From Parafrankia irregularis (GTDB lineage Bacteria > Actinomycetota > Actinomycetes > Frankiales > Frankiaceae), in the NCBI RefSeq assembly GCF_001536285.1, contig NZ_FAOZ01000011.1, forward strand, positions 62,001 through 126,000: 64,000 nucleotides of DNA, written 5' to 3'. The position numbers and the translations under genes are program-made. Under the pieces are notes generated by a model. It worked only from the letters and a program-made list of their open reading frames with translations, was not told where the DNA came from and ran no database searches. Within the stretch, counting starts at the first letter, position 1; the number at the start of each line of letters is the position of its first letter. Shown here in pieces: positions 23,783-31,967 of this stretch.

Positions 23783-25642
23783 CCGGTGGAACAGACACAG
23801 GCGTCGGCCGGCCCGGCGCTGGAGCGCACGGACACACGTGAAACAACGGCACGATCGGACCATCGAGGCCCCGATCAACAACCTCCAGCAACAGAACGTG
23901 ATCGACTGCTGGCTGTAGCCGGGGTCGCCGCGATCGCCGTCGCGGTGCAGGCGGTGCTTTGGCAGCGCTTCCGCCTGCCCCTCTGGTACGACGAGCTGTG
24001 GCGCCCGCACTTCGCCGGCGAGCCCGTCGGGAGCTTCTGGTCCGAGCTCGGGGTGGCGAACGCACCGTCCTCGCTCGGGTCGCTCGCACTGGTCCGGCTG
24101 TGCGGCGAGGTGTTCGGCTGGCACGCCTGGGCGCTGCGGCTGCCCTCGGCCGTCCCGCTGGTGGCGCTCGCCGTGGGCACCTGGCTACTGGCCCGCCGCC
24201 TCACCACCCGGCCCGCGGCCCTCGGGGCGACACTGGCGGTCACCCTCGCCGGCACCATGGTCGACCTCGCCTCCCAGATCAAGCCCTACACCCTGGACGC
24301 CGCCTGCGCCGTCGCCGTGGTCGGCCTGTGGATGGATTCCACGCTGCCCACCCGGCGGCTGATCCGGCGGCGGGTGCTCGCGGGCGTCCTCGCGGTGTTC
24401 TCGCTCCCCGCCCTGTTCCTGATCGTTCCGCTGTTCGTCCACGACACCGCCCGGCCGCTGTGGACCAACCGCGGGCAGCTCAGGTCACGCGGCCCACGCG
24501 CTCTTCTGGGGGAGACGGTGCGTGCGGCCGGCCGGGCCGCTCCGGCGGTGGCGATCGGCGGCGCCCACGCGTTGCTGTTCGTGACGCACCAGTCCGGCCA
24601 GCGGGCCAGCACCTTCTGGAACGACCATTTCCTCGCCGACCGGGGCCCGCTGGAGGCGGCGCGCTTCGTCATCGGCCAGCTCGCCGCGACAGCGGCAGGC
24701 GCGCCGCCCGGGAGCGATCGCTACGACCCGAACCTCGTTCACCCGCTGACCGACTCAACCGACGCGCTGGTCGTCGTTCTCGGCTGCGCCGTCGCGATCA
24801 CCTTCGCGACCGGTGCGATCACGCTGGCCCGGCGCGCGGACGGCCGGGTACTGCTCGTCGCGGTCGGCGGCGCGGAGCTGATGGTCCTCGCGGCGAGTGC
24901 CTGGCGGTACTGGCCCTTCGGCGCCGTGCGGCCGAACACGTTCCTCGTGCCGCTGCTCACGATCGTCTCGGCGGTCGGCGCGGCCACTCTCGCCCGGTCG
25001 CTTCTCGCCCGGTCGCTTCTCGCCCGCTCGCTTCTCGCCCGGTCGCCGGCCCGTGCCCGGTGGACCCGGACGTCGGCCGTGGCGAAGCTGCTGATCCCGG
25101 CGAACCTGGTGATCCTGCTGGCCGCGCTCGCCGTCCCGGTGGCCGGGGCGACCGGGCTGAAGCCGATGTGGGTCGAGCGTGCCGACCGCCGCCCGATCGA
25201 CCTGATGGTCGACGCCACTCTGACCGCCCGCAGCCTGTACCGGCCGGGCGATCTGGTGCTGGTCGGCGGCAGGCTGGCCCGCGCCGGCTGGCTCTACGGC
25301 ATGGAGCTCAGCCAGGACGGCGCCGTCACCACCACGGGCACCGCCGGTTCCTCGGAACCGCGGATTCCGCTCTCCGCCACGGTGTTCCTGACCGCGATCG
25401 GGGACGGGGGCGTCGACCGCGCCCTGAGCCGCCAGGCTCCCGGACCGAACAGCCATGTCCTGATGTTCGTCCTCGCCTACGACCGGCGGGGCACCGAGCG
25501 TGCGTTGGACGAGGCCCGCCAGCGCGGGTGGTGCCCCACCCAGACCCAGGACTTCGAGCTGACCGGCACGCTACGGGTCCTGGCCCGCTGCCAGCCCGCC
25601 GCCAGCGATGAGTCCGCCGGCCGCCGCGGGTCTACCTCCTGA
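23762..25642 (+). CDS. Polytopic GT-C-type glycosyltransferase-like membrane protein
   Basis: After a ~50-residue polar N-terminus, about ten helices are visible, beginning DRLLAVAGVAAIAVAVQAVLW. The first exposed loop has FRLPLWYDELWRPHFAGEP, whose D-E pair fits the acidic motif of GT-C (PMT/ArnT-like) glycosyltransferases that use lipid-linked sugars. A soluble C-terminal part (~470-626) follows. A 15-bp repeat encodes RSLLARSLLARS near residue 410-430. The start is uncertain: GTG 23762 lies inside a DnaA box and GTG 23786 just after it. The sugar and acceptor are unknown. Confidence 0.75.
   Translation: MDRTCGQPVEQTQASAGPALERTDTRETTARSDHRGPDQQPPATERDRLLAVAGVAAIAVAVQAVLWQRFRLPLWYDELWRPHFAGEPVGSFWSELGVANAPSSLGSLALVRLCGEVFGWHAWALRLPSAVPLVALAVGTWLLARRLTTRPAALGATLAVTLAGTMVDLASQIKPYTLDAACAVAVVGLWMDSTLPTRRLIRRRVLAGVLAVFSLPALFLIVPLFVHDTARPLWTNRGQLRSRGPRALLGETVRAAGRAAPAVAIGGAHALLFVTHQSGQRASTFWNDHFLADRGPLEAARFVIGQLAATAAGAPPGSDRYDPNLVHPLTDSTDALVVVLGCAVAITFATGAITLARRADGRVLLVAVGGAELMVLAASAWRYWPFGAVRPNTFLVPLLTIVSAVGAATLARSLLARSLLARSLLARSPARARWTRTSAVAKLLIPANLVILLAALAVPVAGATGLKPMWVERADRRPIDLMVDATLTARSLYRPGDLVLVGGRLARAGWLYGMELSQDGAVTTTGTAGSSEPRIPLSATVFLTAIGDGGVDRALSRQAPGPNSHVLMFVLAYDRRGTERALDEARQRGWCPTQTQDFELTGTLRVLARCQPAASDESAGRRGSTS
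24988..25047 (+). repeat. 4 x 15-bp tandem repeat inside the GT-C-like gene
   Basis: The unit TCTCGCCCGGTCGCT occurs four times (third and fourth copies with one change each), encoding repeated LARS within a cytosolic loop. Being in 15-bp steps, copy changes keep the frame. Confidence 0.8.
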
Positions 25643-25672
25643 CGGAGACATCGGATTCATCAGGAGCTGGGC

Positions 25673-26320
25673 ATGGGCCTCATCCACATCGAGCTGTTCA
25701 CCACCCTCGACCTCGTCGGGCAGGCACCCGGCGGCCCCGACGAGGACCCGGTGGGGTTCCCGTTCGGCGGCTGGCAGGCGCCCCTGCTGGACGAGGTCGC
25801 CGGGGCACAGGTCATGGCCGCGTACGAGGGCACCGACGCCCTCCTGCTCGGCCGGCGGACGTACGAGATCTTCGCCGCCTACTGGCCGCACCAGGAGAGC
25901 GGCGTGGACGGCGGGATCGCCACGCTCTTCAACAGCGTCCCGAAGTACGTGGCCTCCCGCGGCCGGCCCGACCTCTCGTGGGCCGGGTCCACGCGGCTCG
26001 GCCCGGATCTGGCCGGCGCGGTGCGGGAGATCCGGGACCGGCACGAGCACGTGAAGGTCGTCGGGAGCCTGAACCTGGTGCAGACACTCCTGCGCGAGAA
26101 GCTCTTCGACCGGCTTGACCTCTGGGTGCACCCGGTCATGCTCGGCGTCGGGAAGAAGGTGTTCGACGGTGGCGCGGTGCCCACGAACGTCACCCTCCTC
26201 GAACCGCCCGTGGCCAGCCCGACCGGCACTGTGTACCTGCGCTACGGCCTCGCCGACGGCACGCCCGGAACAGGCGACATGGCCGCACCCGATCGCGGCA
26301 CCGGTCGCGACAGCCGTTAG
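25673..26320 (+). CDS. DHFR/RibD-like reductase family protein
   Basis: The sequence MGLIHIELFTTLDLVGQAPG, LLLGRRTYEIFAAYWP, VKVVGSLNLVQTLLREKLFDRLDLWVHPVMLG and GVGKKVFDGG is characteristic of the RibD C-terminal/DHFR-like fold (dihydrofolate reductase family proteins). These bind NADPH; true substrates are mostly unknown. Length is normal (215 residues), with a Gly/Asp-rich tail after ~200. ATG 25673 follows AGGAGC. Its stop overlaps the stop of the convergent minus-strand gene by 4 bp. Confidence 0.88.
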   Translation: MGLIHIELFTTLDLVGQAPGGPDEDPVGFPFGGWQAPLLDEVAGAQVMAAYEGTDALLLGRRTYEIFAAYWPHQESGVDGGIATLFNSVPKYVASRGRPDLSWAGSTRLGPDLAGAVREIRDRHEHVKVVGSLNLVQTLLREKLFDRLDLWVHPVMLGVGKKVFDGGAVPTNVTLLEPPVASPTGTVYLRYGLADGTPGTGDMAAPDRGTGRDSR

Positions 26321-27012
26321 CGCAACGTCGCCGGAGCGCCGCCCGCGGCCCTGGTGCCACCGCCCGAACCAGCGGATGTCACCGTCGAGCTTCCGGCCTG
26401 GGCCAGGGGCAGACCTGTGTGCAGCGACAGCGACTCCCAGGACGTGTCGCCGTCCGCCAACGCCGTCCTCAGCTGGGACTGCAGCTCCGGCAGGGGAACC
26501 TGGGTCCCGTCGAAGAGGTGGGCACAGGTCTGCGCCGCGGCCGCGTAGCGCTCGATCCCGCCGGTGAACATCCCGTTGGCCTGCGGGTCCGGGCCGGCAG
26601 GCAGCCTGTTCGCGGCCTTGGTCTCCGCTGCCAGCTGGGTGCACCGCGGCTGAAGCCCGGCGCCGTCCTGGGCCTCGAGGTAACCCCGGACCGCCGCGAC
26701 GGTCGTGGCGATGCTTGCCCGCAGCCCCTGGGTGGACTGATACCAGTTGGTCAGCTCCGAGGTGTCGAACGCGGCCTCTGCCGGAGCCGCGGTCGCCATG
26801 ACCTCGTGCTCCTCCGAGCCGCCGACGAGCACACATCCGACGACGAGCGTGAGAGCACCGACCAGTGCCGCGCCGGTCGCCGCCGGCGACAGCGGCGGTT
26901 CCGCGATCGGCCGGAACCCCGTCCGTAGCCAGACCGGACGTCCCGCCAACTTCCACCCCCGCCACCCGATGGCGTGCCGGAACCATGATCGGCACAGACT
27001 GAACGCAAACAA
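26317..27012 (-). CDS. Membrane-anchored exported protein, unknown function
   Basis: I do not recognise it. A hydrophobic segment (AATGAALVGALTLVVGCVLVG) near residue 45-65 would anchor it. The exposed part (~80-200) is helical, with regularly spaced Cys (PRCTQLAAETKAAN, AAAQTCAHLFDG) that could pair, and a Gly/Ala/Ser-rich end. The start is weak: the frame opens at TTG 27012 with Trp/Arg-rich residues before the helix, so the true start may lie downstream. Confidence 0.55.
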   Translation of the reverse strand: MFAFSLCRSWFRHAIGWRGWKLAGRPVWLRTGFRPIAEPPLSPAATGAALVGALTLVVGCVLVGGSEEHEVMATAAPAEAAFDTSELTNWYQSTQGLRASIATTVAAVRGYLEAQDGAGLQPRCTQLAAETKAANRLPAGPDPQANGMFTGGIERYAAAAQTCAHLFDGTQVPLPELQSQLRTALADGDTSWESLSLHTGLPLAQAGSSTVTSAGSGGGTRAAGGAPATLR

Positions 27013-27111
27013 TACGGAAAGACTACGGGAGCGTGGGCAGGGCCCCCGCGTCTGTCCTAACCTGCGCGTTCGGAGCCTGTCAGGGAAAGCTCGACACAGC
27101 GGGGGCCGGTC

Positions 27112-27546
27112 TCAGCAGTTGACGAATTCCGGGCGCTGGTTGAGCACCTGGGCGCGCGACGAGACAAACGCCTGGTGCTGGGGGCTACCGACCGCATTCG
27201 GCGGGAAGACGGCGACCCGGTGGCAGTTCTGGAACGCCAACGCCACGCCGAAGTGCCGCTCGAGCGCGGTGCGGATGGACGTACTTGCCATCGCCCGCAG
27301 CAGCTGCCCACTCGCGGCATCGTCCGGCGGCGGTACCTGGTTGTCGACGAACACGCGGGCGGGAGCCTGCGTCGGGACCTGTGCCGGCCCCTGCGCCGTG
27401 CCCTGTGCCGACAGCTCGGCGGCCAGTGTCTCGACCAGCTCGTACGCGAAGGGAAGGGAGGCCCGCACACAGGCGAGGAACTCCTCGTCCGTCAGCTGGT
27501 CCGCGTTCGCGGCCTCGACAAGTTCGGGCGTGACGGTCAACGACAT
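27112..27546 (-). CDS. SCO5389-family conserved actinobacterial protein
   Basis: The sequence MSLTVTPELVEAANADQLTDEEFLACVRASLPFAYE, DNQVPPPDDAASGQLLRAMAST and RHFGVALAFQNCHRVAVFP matches the small SCO5389-type family conserved in Streptomyces and relatives; function is unknown. It normally runs ~130 residues. Here a Gln/Ala/Pro repeat (AQGTAQGPAQVPTQAPA) is inserted mid-chain. ATG 27546 has GGAGG just upstream; the longer frame to 27639 would cross the Zur-like box. It is divergent from zur, and the shared box suggests zinc control, which is inference. Confidence 0.85.
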   Translation of the reverse strand: MSLTVTPELVEAANADQLTDEEFLACVRASLPFAYELVETLAAELSAQGTAQGPAQVPTQAPARVFVDNQVPPPDDAASGQLLRAMASTSIRTALERHFGVALAFQNCHRVAVFPPNAVGSPQHQAFVSSRAQVLNQRPEFVNC

Positions 27547-27612
27547 CTGGGACCTCCGGTGAGACGCACGGTATGGCGACTGATCGCGCCGACAACGTGA
27601 CCCACGGTCGCA

Positions 27613-27631
27613 CAAAATGAAAACCGTTGTC
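27613..27631. promoter_or_regulatory. Zur-like box between the SCO5389-family gene and zur
   Basis: CAAAATGAAAACCGTTGTC differs at one base from the reverse complement of the znuA site (18446-18464). It lies 67 bp upstream of the minus-strand gene and ~77 bp upstream of zur, so it could serve both, including zur autoregulation. Confidence 0.7.
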
Positions 27632-27707
27632 AATGTCATGCCCCCGGATACGACTGGGCGGTTCGCGCGTACTCCAGCCGAGCCGGGTAGATGAGAGAGT
27701 GGATGTC

Positions 27708-28346
27708 GTGGCGAAGGTGGAAGGCGACCGGGTGGGCGCCACAGACGACACGAGCGGCGTAGACGGCACGAGCGGCTCGGGCGGCACGAGCGGCTCAGGC
27801 GGCACGAGCGGCTCAGGCGGCACGTCAGCAGCGTCCGACCAGGGCGCGGTAGAACCGCGCACCTCAGAGCAGCGCGCGAACGGACCCGGCTCCGGTGCGC
27901 CCGGGGGCTCCGCGGGCAGGCGCACCGCCCAGGGGCGCGCCTCCGTCCGGGCGACCCGGCAGGGTGACGCCGTGTCCTCCGCGCTCGCGGCGACGAACGC
28001 CTTCACCAGCGCGCAGGACCTGCATGCCCGCCTGCGCCTGTCGGGCCAGTCCGTCGGCCTGACAACGGTCTACCGGCATCTGCAGGTGCTCGCCGAGCGC
28101 GGCGAGGTGGACGTCCTGCGCCGGGACGACGGGGAGACGGTGTACCGGCGCTGCACCACCGAAGCGCACCACCATCACCTGGTCTGCCGGCACTGCGGTC
28201 ACACCGTGGAGATCGCCGGCCCCGAGATCGAGGCCTGGACGTCGTCGGTGGCGAGCGCGGAGGGTTTCACCGAGGTCGTGCACACCGTCGAGATCTACGG
28301 AACCTGCGCGGAATGCACAGCGGCCGGGCCCACAGAGACGCTGTGA
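27708..28346 (+). CDS. zur: Fur-family zinc uptake regulator Zur
   Basis: The winged-helix part (~75-150) reads QGDAVSSALAATNAFTSAQDLHARLRLSGQSVGLTTVYRHLQVL. It is followed by the metal-binding dimer part with EAHHHHLVCRHCGHTVEI and CAECTAAG. The four Cys make the structural zinc site and the His cluster the sensing site. That, with the site shared with znuA, points to Zur rather than Fur. The N-terminal ~75 residues are an odd low-complexity arm (GGTSGSGGTSGS) from an 18-bp tandem repeat at 27765-27818. GTG 27708 is my choice; GTG 27699 and the longer frame to 27627 are possible. Confidence 0.9.
   Translation: MAKVEGDRVGATDDTSGVDGTSGSGGTSGSGGTSGSGGTSAASDQGAVEPRTSEQRANGPGSGAPGGSAGRRTAQGRASVRATRQGDAVSSALAATNAFTSAQDLHARLRLSGQSVGLTTVYRHLQVLAERGEVDVLRRDDGETVYRRCTTEAHHHHLVCRHCGHTVEIAGPEIEAWTSSVASAEGFTEVVHTVEIYGTCAECTAAGPTETL
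27765..27818 (+). repeat. 3 x 18-bp tandem repeat in the zur N-terminal arm
   Basis: GGCACGAGCGGCTCAGGC is repeated three times (first copy with one change), flanked by half copies. It encodes GTSGSG units of the extra N-terminal arm, which is absent from ordinary Zur proteins. Confidence 0.8.
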
Positions 28347-28382
28347 GCCCGGCCCGCGGTCAGGTCGGTCTGGTCAGTGAGG

Positions 28383-29357
28383 TCAGTGACAGACGGCGCC
28401 CGGGGCGCCGAACCCCGGCTGGGCAAGGTCGAGATCGAGGGTGTTGTTGCGCCCGCTGATTCCCTTGAGATCGATGACGCACTCACGGTTGGTCGCGGTG
28501 TCGGTAACCGTTATGCGCTGCGGGCCGGCGTACATGGCACCGCTGTCCCAGGTTGACGCGCCGGAGCTCGTGAAGACGGCGAACGACGAGATCGGATAGC
28601 CGTTCGAGGACTCGGCGTTACCTCCGAAGATAAGGAACTTGACCCGGTCCTTCGCCGGCGCACGGCCGCCGTCCGTAAGCCGCCCACCGACACGAGCCGT
28701 ACCCGGATCGTTCAGGGTTGCCAGTTTGATGCGGCCAACCCAGGCCGAATACGTCCAGCCGTTTGCATGGTGATCGAAGACGTCGATGTAGAACCGCGAG
28801 TGGACGAATTCCGGGTCCCGGTCGAGCTGCGGGTAGAACTCGAAGGAAAGGCCGGCCGTGCGACTGCCCCAGCTGGTGTTGAGCGTGCCGCCGTGGACGA
28901 GGTCGGGCTGGCTGTCACCCATGAAGTAGCCGTGCGGGAACATGAGGCCCTTGCCGGTCGCGAAGCGCGTGTAGGTCGCGTAGCTGCCGCGCTCCTGACA
29001 GGCGTTGACGTAGGTGTCGCCGGTGCCGGTGGCCCGGTTGTAGTTCTGGCAGGGCAGGTAGGGCTGCTGGGTCGAGCCGAGAACCAGGTCGACGCCGACG
29101 GCGCCCGAGATCGGCACGGGGTTTCCGTTCTGGTCCGTGAGTCCCTCGAAGGGGACGGCGACGCCCAGGCCCCGGGTGGTGTCGCCGGCGTACTGGGTGG
29201 TGTCCGCCGCCCACGCGGGGGTGGATCCCCCCAGGGTCAGCAGGCCACTGCCGGCGAGAAGGACGAGTACGGCCAGGAATCTCCGGCGCGGGCCGGTCGC
29301 CCGGCGGCGGTGATGGTGACGGTGACGGTGCCTTTGCTGCTGCGCGGTTCGCGACAC
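28383..29357 (-). CDS. Secreted protein with twin-arginine-like signal, unknown function
   Basis: From GTG 29357 the product has a His/Arg-rich start, then RRRFLAVLVLLAGSGLLTLGG and a likely cut after TPAWA. The twin Arg before FLAVL suggests Tat export. The mature domain (~230 residues) has four or more Cys (PCQNYNR, VNACQERG, NRECVID, GAVCH) and many aromatic residues (LSFEFYPQLDRDPEFVHSRF, HHANGWTYSAW), typical of a disulfide-stabilised beta-sandwich. I cannot name a family. The frame extends to 29498, but through Pro-rich repeats (GGAAACGGC) that look non-coding. It is convergent with zur. Confidence 0.7.
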   Translation of the reverse strand: MSRTAQQQRHRHRHHHRRRATGPRRRFLAVLVLLAGSGLLTLGGSTPAWAADTTQYAGDTTRGLGVAVPFEGLTDQNGNPVPISGAVGVDLVLGSTQQPYLPCQNYNRATGTGDTYVNACQERGSYATYTRFATGKGLMFPHGYFMGDSQPDLVHGGTLNTSWGSRTAGLSFEFYPQLDRDPEFVHSRFYIDVFDHHANGWTYSAWVGRIKLATLNDPGTARVGGRLTDGGRAPAKDRVKFLIFGGNAESSNGYPISSFAVFTSSGASTWDSGAMYAGPQRITVTDTATNRECVIDLKGISGRNNTLDLDLAQPGFGAPGAVCH

Positions 29358-29589
29358 GACGCTCCCGTAGCTACCTGGACTGGGCGCGGGAAACCAGCGG
29401 CCGACAGCCGGCGGACATCGGCGAGGAAGTTCGCAGATATCCGTGGCGCGGACCTTCGGCGGAAACGGCGGAAACGGCGGAGAAACAAAATCCAGCACGT
29501 TTCATGGCTTCCCGCCGGCCAAGTTACCGGAGAGCGTGTGAAAGCCGGTCGTCCAGGAGCGGAGAATTACCCCAATGGGCGGTACGGGA

Positions 29590-30825
29590 TCACCAGGGCG
29601 CGGTGCCCGTGAGCCCGGCGCAGCCGCGCAGGCTGTTCCACTTGTCGAGGGCCTGGGTACCGGCGGTTCCGGTCAGTGGGCTCGGCGCCCCGTCGACAAT
29701 CCGACCGGGAACCCAGTTCGCCGCGGTCACCGCACGGCCCCGGAACGTCAGCTCGAGTACCCCGGTCTCGGTGTTCGGCCCGGTTCCCGACGCGTAGAAG
29801 ACGAAGTTACCGAGGCCGTACGCGACATAGGCACCGTTGCTGCTCCACCCCGCGCCCTGCAGGACATGCGCGTGCCCGCCGATCAGCGCGTCCGCGCCGG
29901 CCGCGACGAGCGGGGCGACCAGGCTGCGCTGGGCCTGGTTGGGGCAGGTCTCCCGTTCCGTTCCCCAGTGCAGATAGACAATCAGGGTGTCGACGGTGGG
30001 CCGAACCGCACGGATGGCCGCGGCAAGGCGTTCGACGTTCTTCGCCGAGGCGAGGCCAGGCTTGCCGGGACCAGCCGTCCACGCCGTGGCGAGCTCGTCG
30101 TCCAGAACCTGGGTGGCGCCGAAGATCGCGATTCGCTGGCCGTTCACCGTGGTCAGGTACGGGGCGTAGGCCGACGTGTCGTCGGTCCCGATCCCGACGG
30201 TCGGAAAACGCGCCTCGCCGGCGCTGCGCAGCGTGTCCGCGAGGCCGTCCTGCCCGTAGTCCATGCCGTGGTTGTTGGCCATGTTCACGACGTCGATGCC
30301 GGCACCGCTCAATGCGGTGAACGCTGTGGGCGGCGCCCGGAAGACGTAGGTCTTGGTCGCCGGTGTGCCGCCCGTCGTCACCGCCGTCTCCAGATTGACC
30401 ATGGCGAGATCGGCGCCGGCGAGATTCTGCGCCATCGGGCCGACCGCTGTTTCCGGATTCTGCGTGAGTCGCTGCCGCGAGGACCCCTCGAAATGCACAT
30501 CGCCACCGAAGGCGATACGCACCGGATTTCCGGTGGGCTGCCGCGGGCCGTTTCCGACCGCGGCCGGTTCGGCCGGCTTGGATGATTCGGGGGCGGCGGG
30601 CAGGCTGGCCGGCGGGATCACCGCGCCGGCCCGCACCGAGCCATCACCGGCAACCGAGGATCTATTGCCGTCACCCGCGCCCAGCAGGCCAAAGGTGGCC
30701 AGGACCACGCAGGTGACGGCGGCAAGAACGGAGCCGCCCAGGAGGGGCACACCCCAGCTTTCCCTGAATCGTCGACCACGACCGGAGATCGGTCTGGGTC
30801 GGTCGCGCCCCCGACCACCGACCAT
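29590..30825 (-). CDS. CapA-family (poly-gamma-glutamate capsule-like) metallophosphoesterase-fold protein
   Basis: After a short cytosolic Arg-rich start, a TM/signal helix (LLGGSVLAAVTCVVLATFGLLG) leads to a Pro/Ala linker. The CapA domain follows: RIAFGGDVHFEG, DLAMVNLETAVT, VVNMANNHGMDYG, LIVYLHWGTE, ADALIGGHAHVLQG. The Asp/His/Asn residues in these blocks form the metal site of the PGA_cap fold. CapA relatives act in capsule or cell-wall peptide processing; the substrate here is unknown. ATG 30825 has GGGAG 9 nt upstream; the frame extending to 31095 overlaps the LLM gene and is rejected. Confidence 0.88.
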   Translation of the reverse strand: MVGGRGRDRPRPISGRGRRFRESWGVPLLGGSVLAAVTCVVLATFGLLGAGDGNRSSVAGDGSVRAGAVIPPASLPAAPESSKPAEPAAVGNGPRQPTGNPVRIAFGGDVHFEGSSRQRLTQNPETAVGPMAQNLAGADLAMVNLETAVTTGGTPATKTYVFRAPPTAFTALSGAGIDVVNMANNHGMDYGQDGLADTLRSAGEARFPTVGIGTDDTSAYAPYLTTVNGQRIAIFGATQVLDDELATAWTAGPGKPGLASAKNVERLAAAIRAVRPTVDTLIVYLHWGTERETCPNQAQRSLVAPLVAAGADALIGGHAHVLQGAGWSSNGAYVAYGLGNFVFYASGTGPNTETGVLELTFRGRAVTAANWVPGRIVDGAPSPLTGTAGTQALDKWNSLRGCAGLTGTAPW

Positions 30826-30895
30826 CTTCGTGACTCCCGCCCCACGAGAATTCCCGAGCGGAAGCCACACTACCTTGGCAGCCGGCGGCCGCCGG

Positions 30896-31849
30896 CTAAA
30901 GCGACAGCAGCGCCGGGGCCAGCTCGCGCCACTGCCGCCGAGGCAGCCCGCGGCGGTCGAAGTCGAGCACCTGGACGGCCACCTGGTCGGCGCCGGCGTC
31001 CAGATGCTCCTTGACCCGCCCGAGCAGGACGTCGACGTCCCCCCAGGGAACGATCGTGTCCACCAGGCGGTCTGACCCGCCATCGGCGAAATCACCGTCG
31101 GTGAAGCCGTAGCGGCGCAGGTTGTTGGTGTAGTTCGGCAGGCGCAGGTAGGACCCGGTGTGGCGGCGGGCCAGCTCCCGCGCCTCGGTCGCGTCCGGGT
31201 GCAGGACGAACGCCTGCTCCGGCACCAGCAGCTTGCCGGGCCCGAGGACGGCCCGGGCCGCCGCCGTGTGCTCCGGCGGCACGAAGTAGGTGTGCGCGCC
31301 GTCCGCGCGGTCCCGGGCGAGCTCCAGCATCTTCGGGCCGAGCGCGGCCAGCACCCGCGGCTGGGTGCCCTCCGGCGGAACCGCCCGGTACTGCTCGGAC
31401 GCCATCCGGTCCATCTCGTCGAGGTAGGCCCGCATCTGGCCGAGCGGCCTGGAGTAGGTCGCGCCGCGGATGCTCATCAGCTCCGCGTGCGAGACACCGA
31501 GCCCGAGCAGGAACCGCCCCGGGTGGGCCTCGGCGAGCGCGAGCTGCCCGGCGGTCATCGTCAGCGGGTTGCGGGCGAGGATCTGCGCGATGCCGGTCGC
31601 GATCGTCATCCGGCGCGTCGCGGCGAGCATGAGGCCGGCGGTCACCAGCACCTCGCGGCCCTTGACCTCACCCGTCCACAGTGTGGAGTAGCCCAGGTCG
31701 TCCAGCTCCGCGACGGCCTCGCGGACGGTGCCGGCCGGCGAGAAGTCGAACTGGCCGCTCCAGACACCGACCTTGCCGAGCCGCGCCTCGACCGGCGGCC
31801 GGGCGGACACAGGTGCGGAGGCGGAGGCATCACTCGCGTGGTCGCTCAC
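30896..31849 (-). CDS. LLM-class F420-dependent oxidoreductase
   Basis: The luciferase-like TIM-barrel is clear from VGVWSGQFDFSPAGTVREAVAELDDLGYSTLWTGE, TIATGIAQILARNPLTMTAGQLALAEAHPGRFLLGLGVSHAEL and a TIGR-type C-terminal helix. Actinobacterial members of this kind use coenzyme F420; the substrate is not predictable. The first ~20 residues are Ala/Ser-rich. The GTG start at 31849 lies ~110 bp from the start of the divergent dehydrogenase operon at 31957. Confidence 0.9.
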   Translation of the reverse strand: MSDHASDASASAPVSARPPVEARLGKVGVWSGQFDFSPAGTVREAVAELDDLGYSTLWTGEVKGREVLVTAGLMLAATRRMTIATGIAQILARNPLTMTAGQLALAEAHPGRFLLGLGVSHAELMSIRGATYSRPLGQMRAYLDEMDRMASEQYRAVPPEGTQPRVLAALGPKMLELARDRADGAHTYFVPPEHTAAARAVLGPGKLLVPEQAFVLHPDATEARELARRHTGSYLRLPNYTNNLRRYGFTDGDFADGGSDRLVDTIVPWGDVDVLLGRVKEHLDAGADQVAVQVLDFDRRGLPRRQWRELAPALLSL

Positions 31850-31956
31850 GCGGTCACCGTATCGAACCGTCCATGGTCACTTGTAGAGACCGGCCAGTGC
31901 GCCCGCGTCGCCGCGCCGGGTTGCCACCTCCCGAATGAGGGCTATCGTTTGCCGTT

Positions 31957-31967
31957 GTGACCAGTAA
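31957..31967 (+). pseudogene. Severed native 5' end of the E1 alpha gene
   Basis: GTGACCAGTAA here, joined directly to base 33284, reads M-T-S-K-E-L-V-Q-L-L-T-P-D-G in frame with the E1 alpha protein. It is therefore most simply the original start, cut off by insertion of the element at 31968-33283. From this start the disturbed frame runs 421 codons through the element and ends at TGA 33220-33222, overlapping the ATG used downstream. Confidence 0.7.

Noticed and set aside
29458-29498. N-terminal extension of the secreted protein to 29498
   Set aside because: It would be made of GGAAACGGC repeats; GTG 29357 just before the signal sequence is better.
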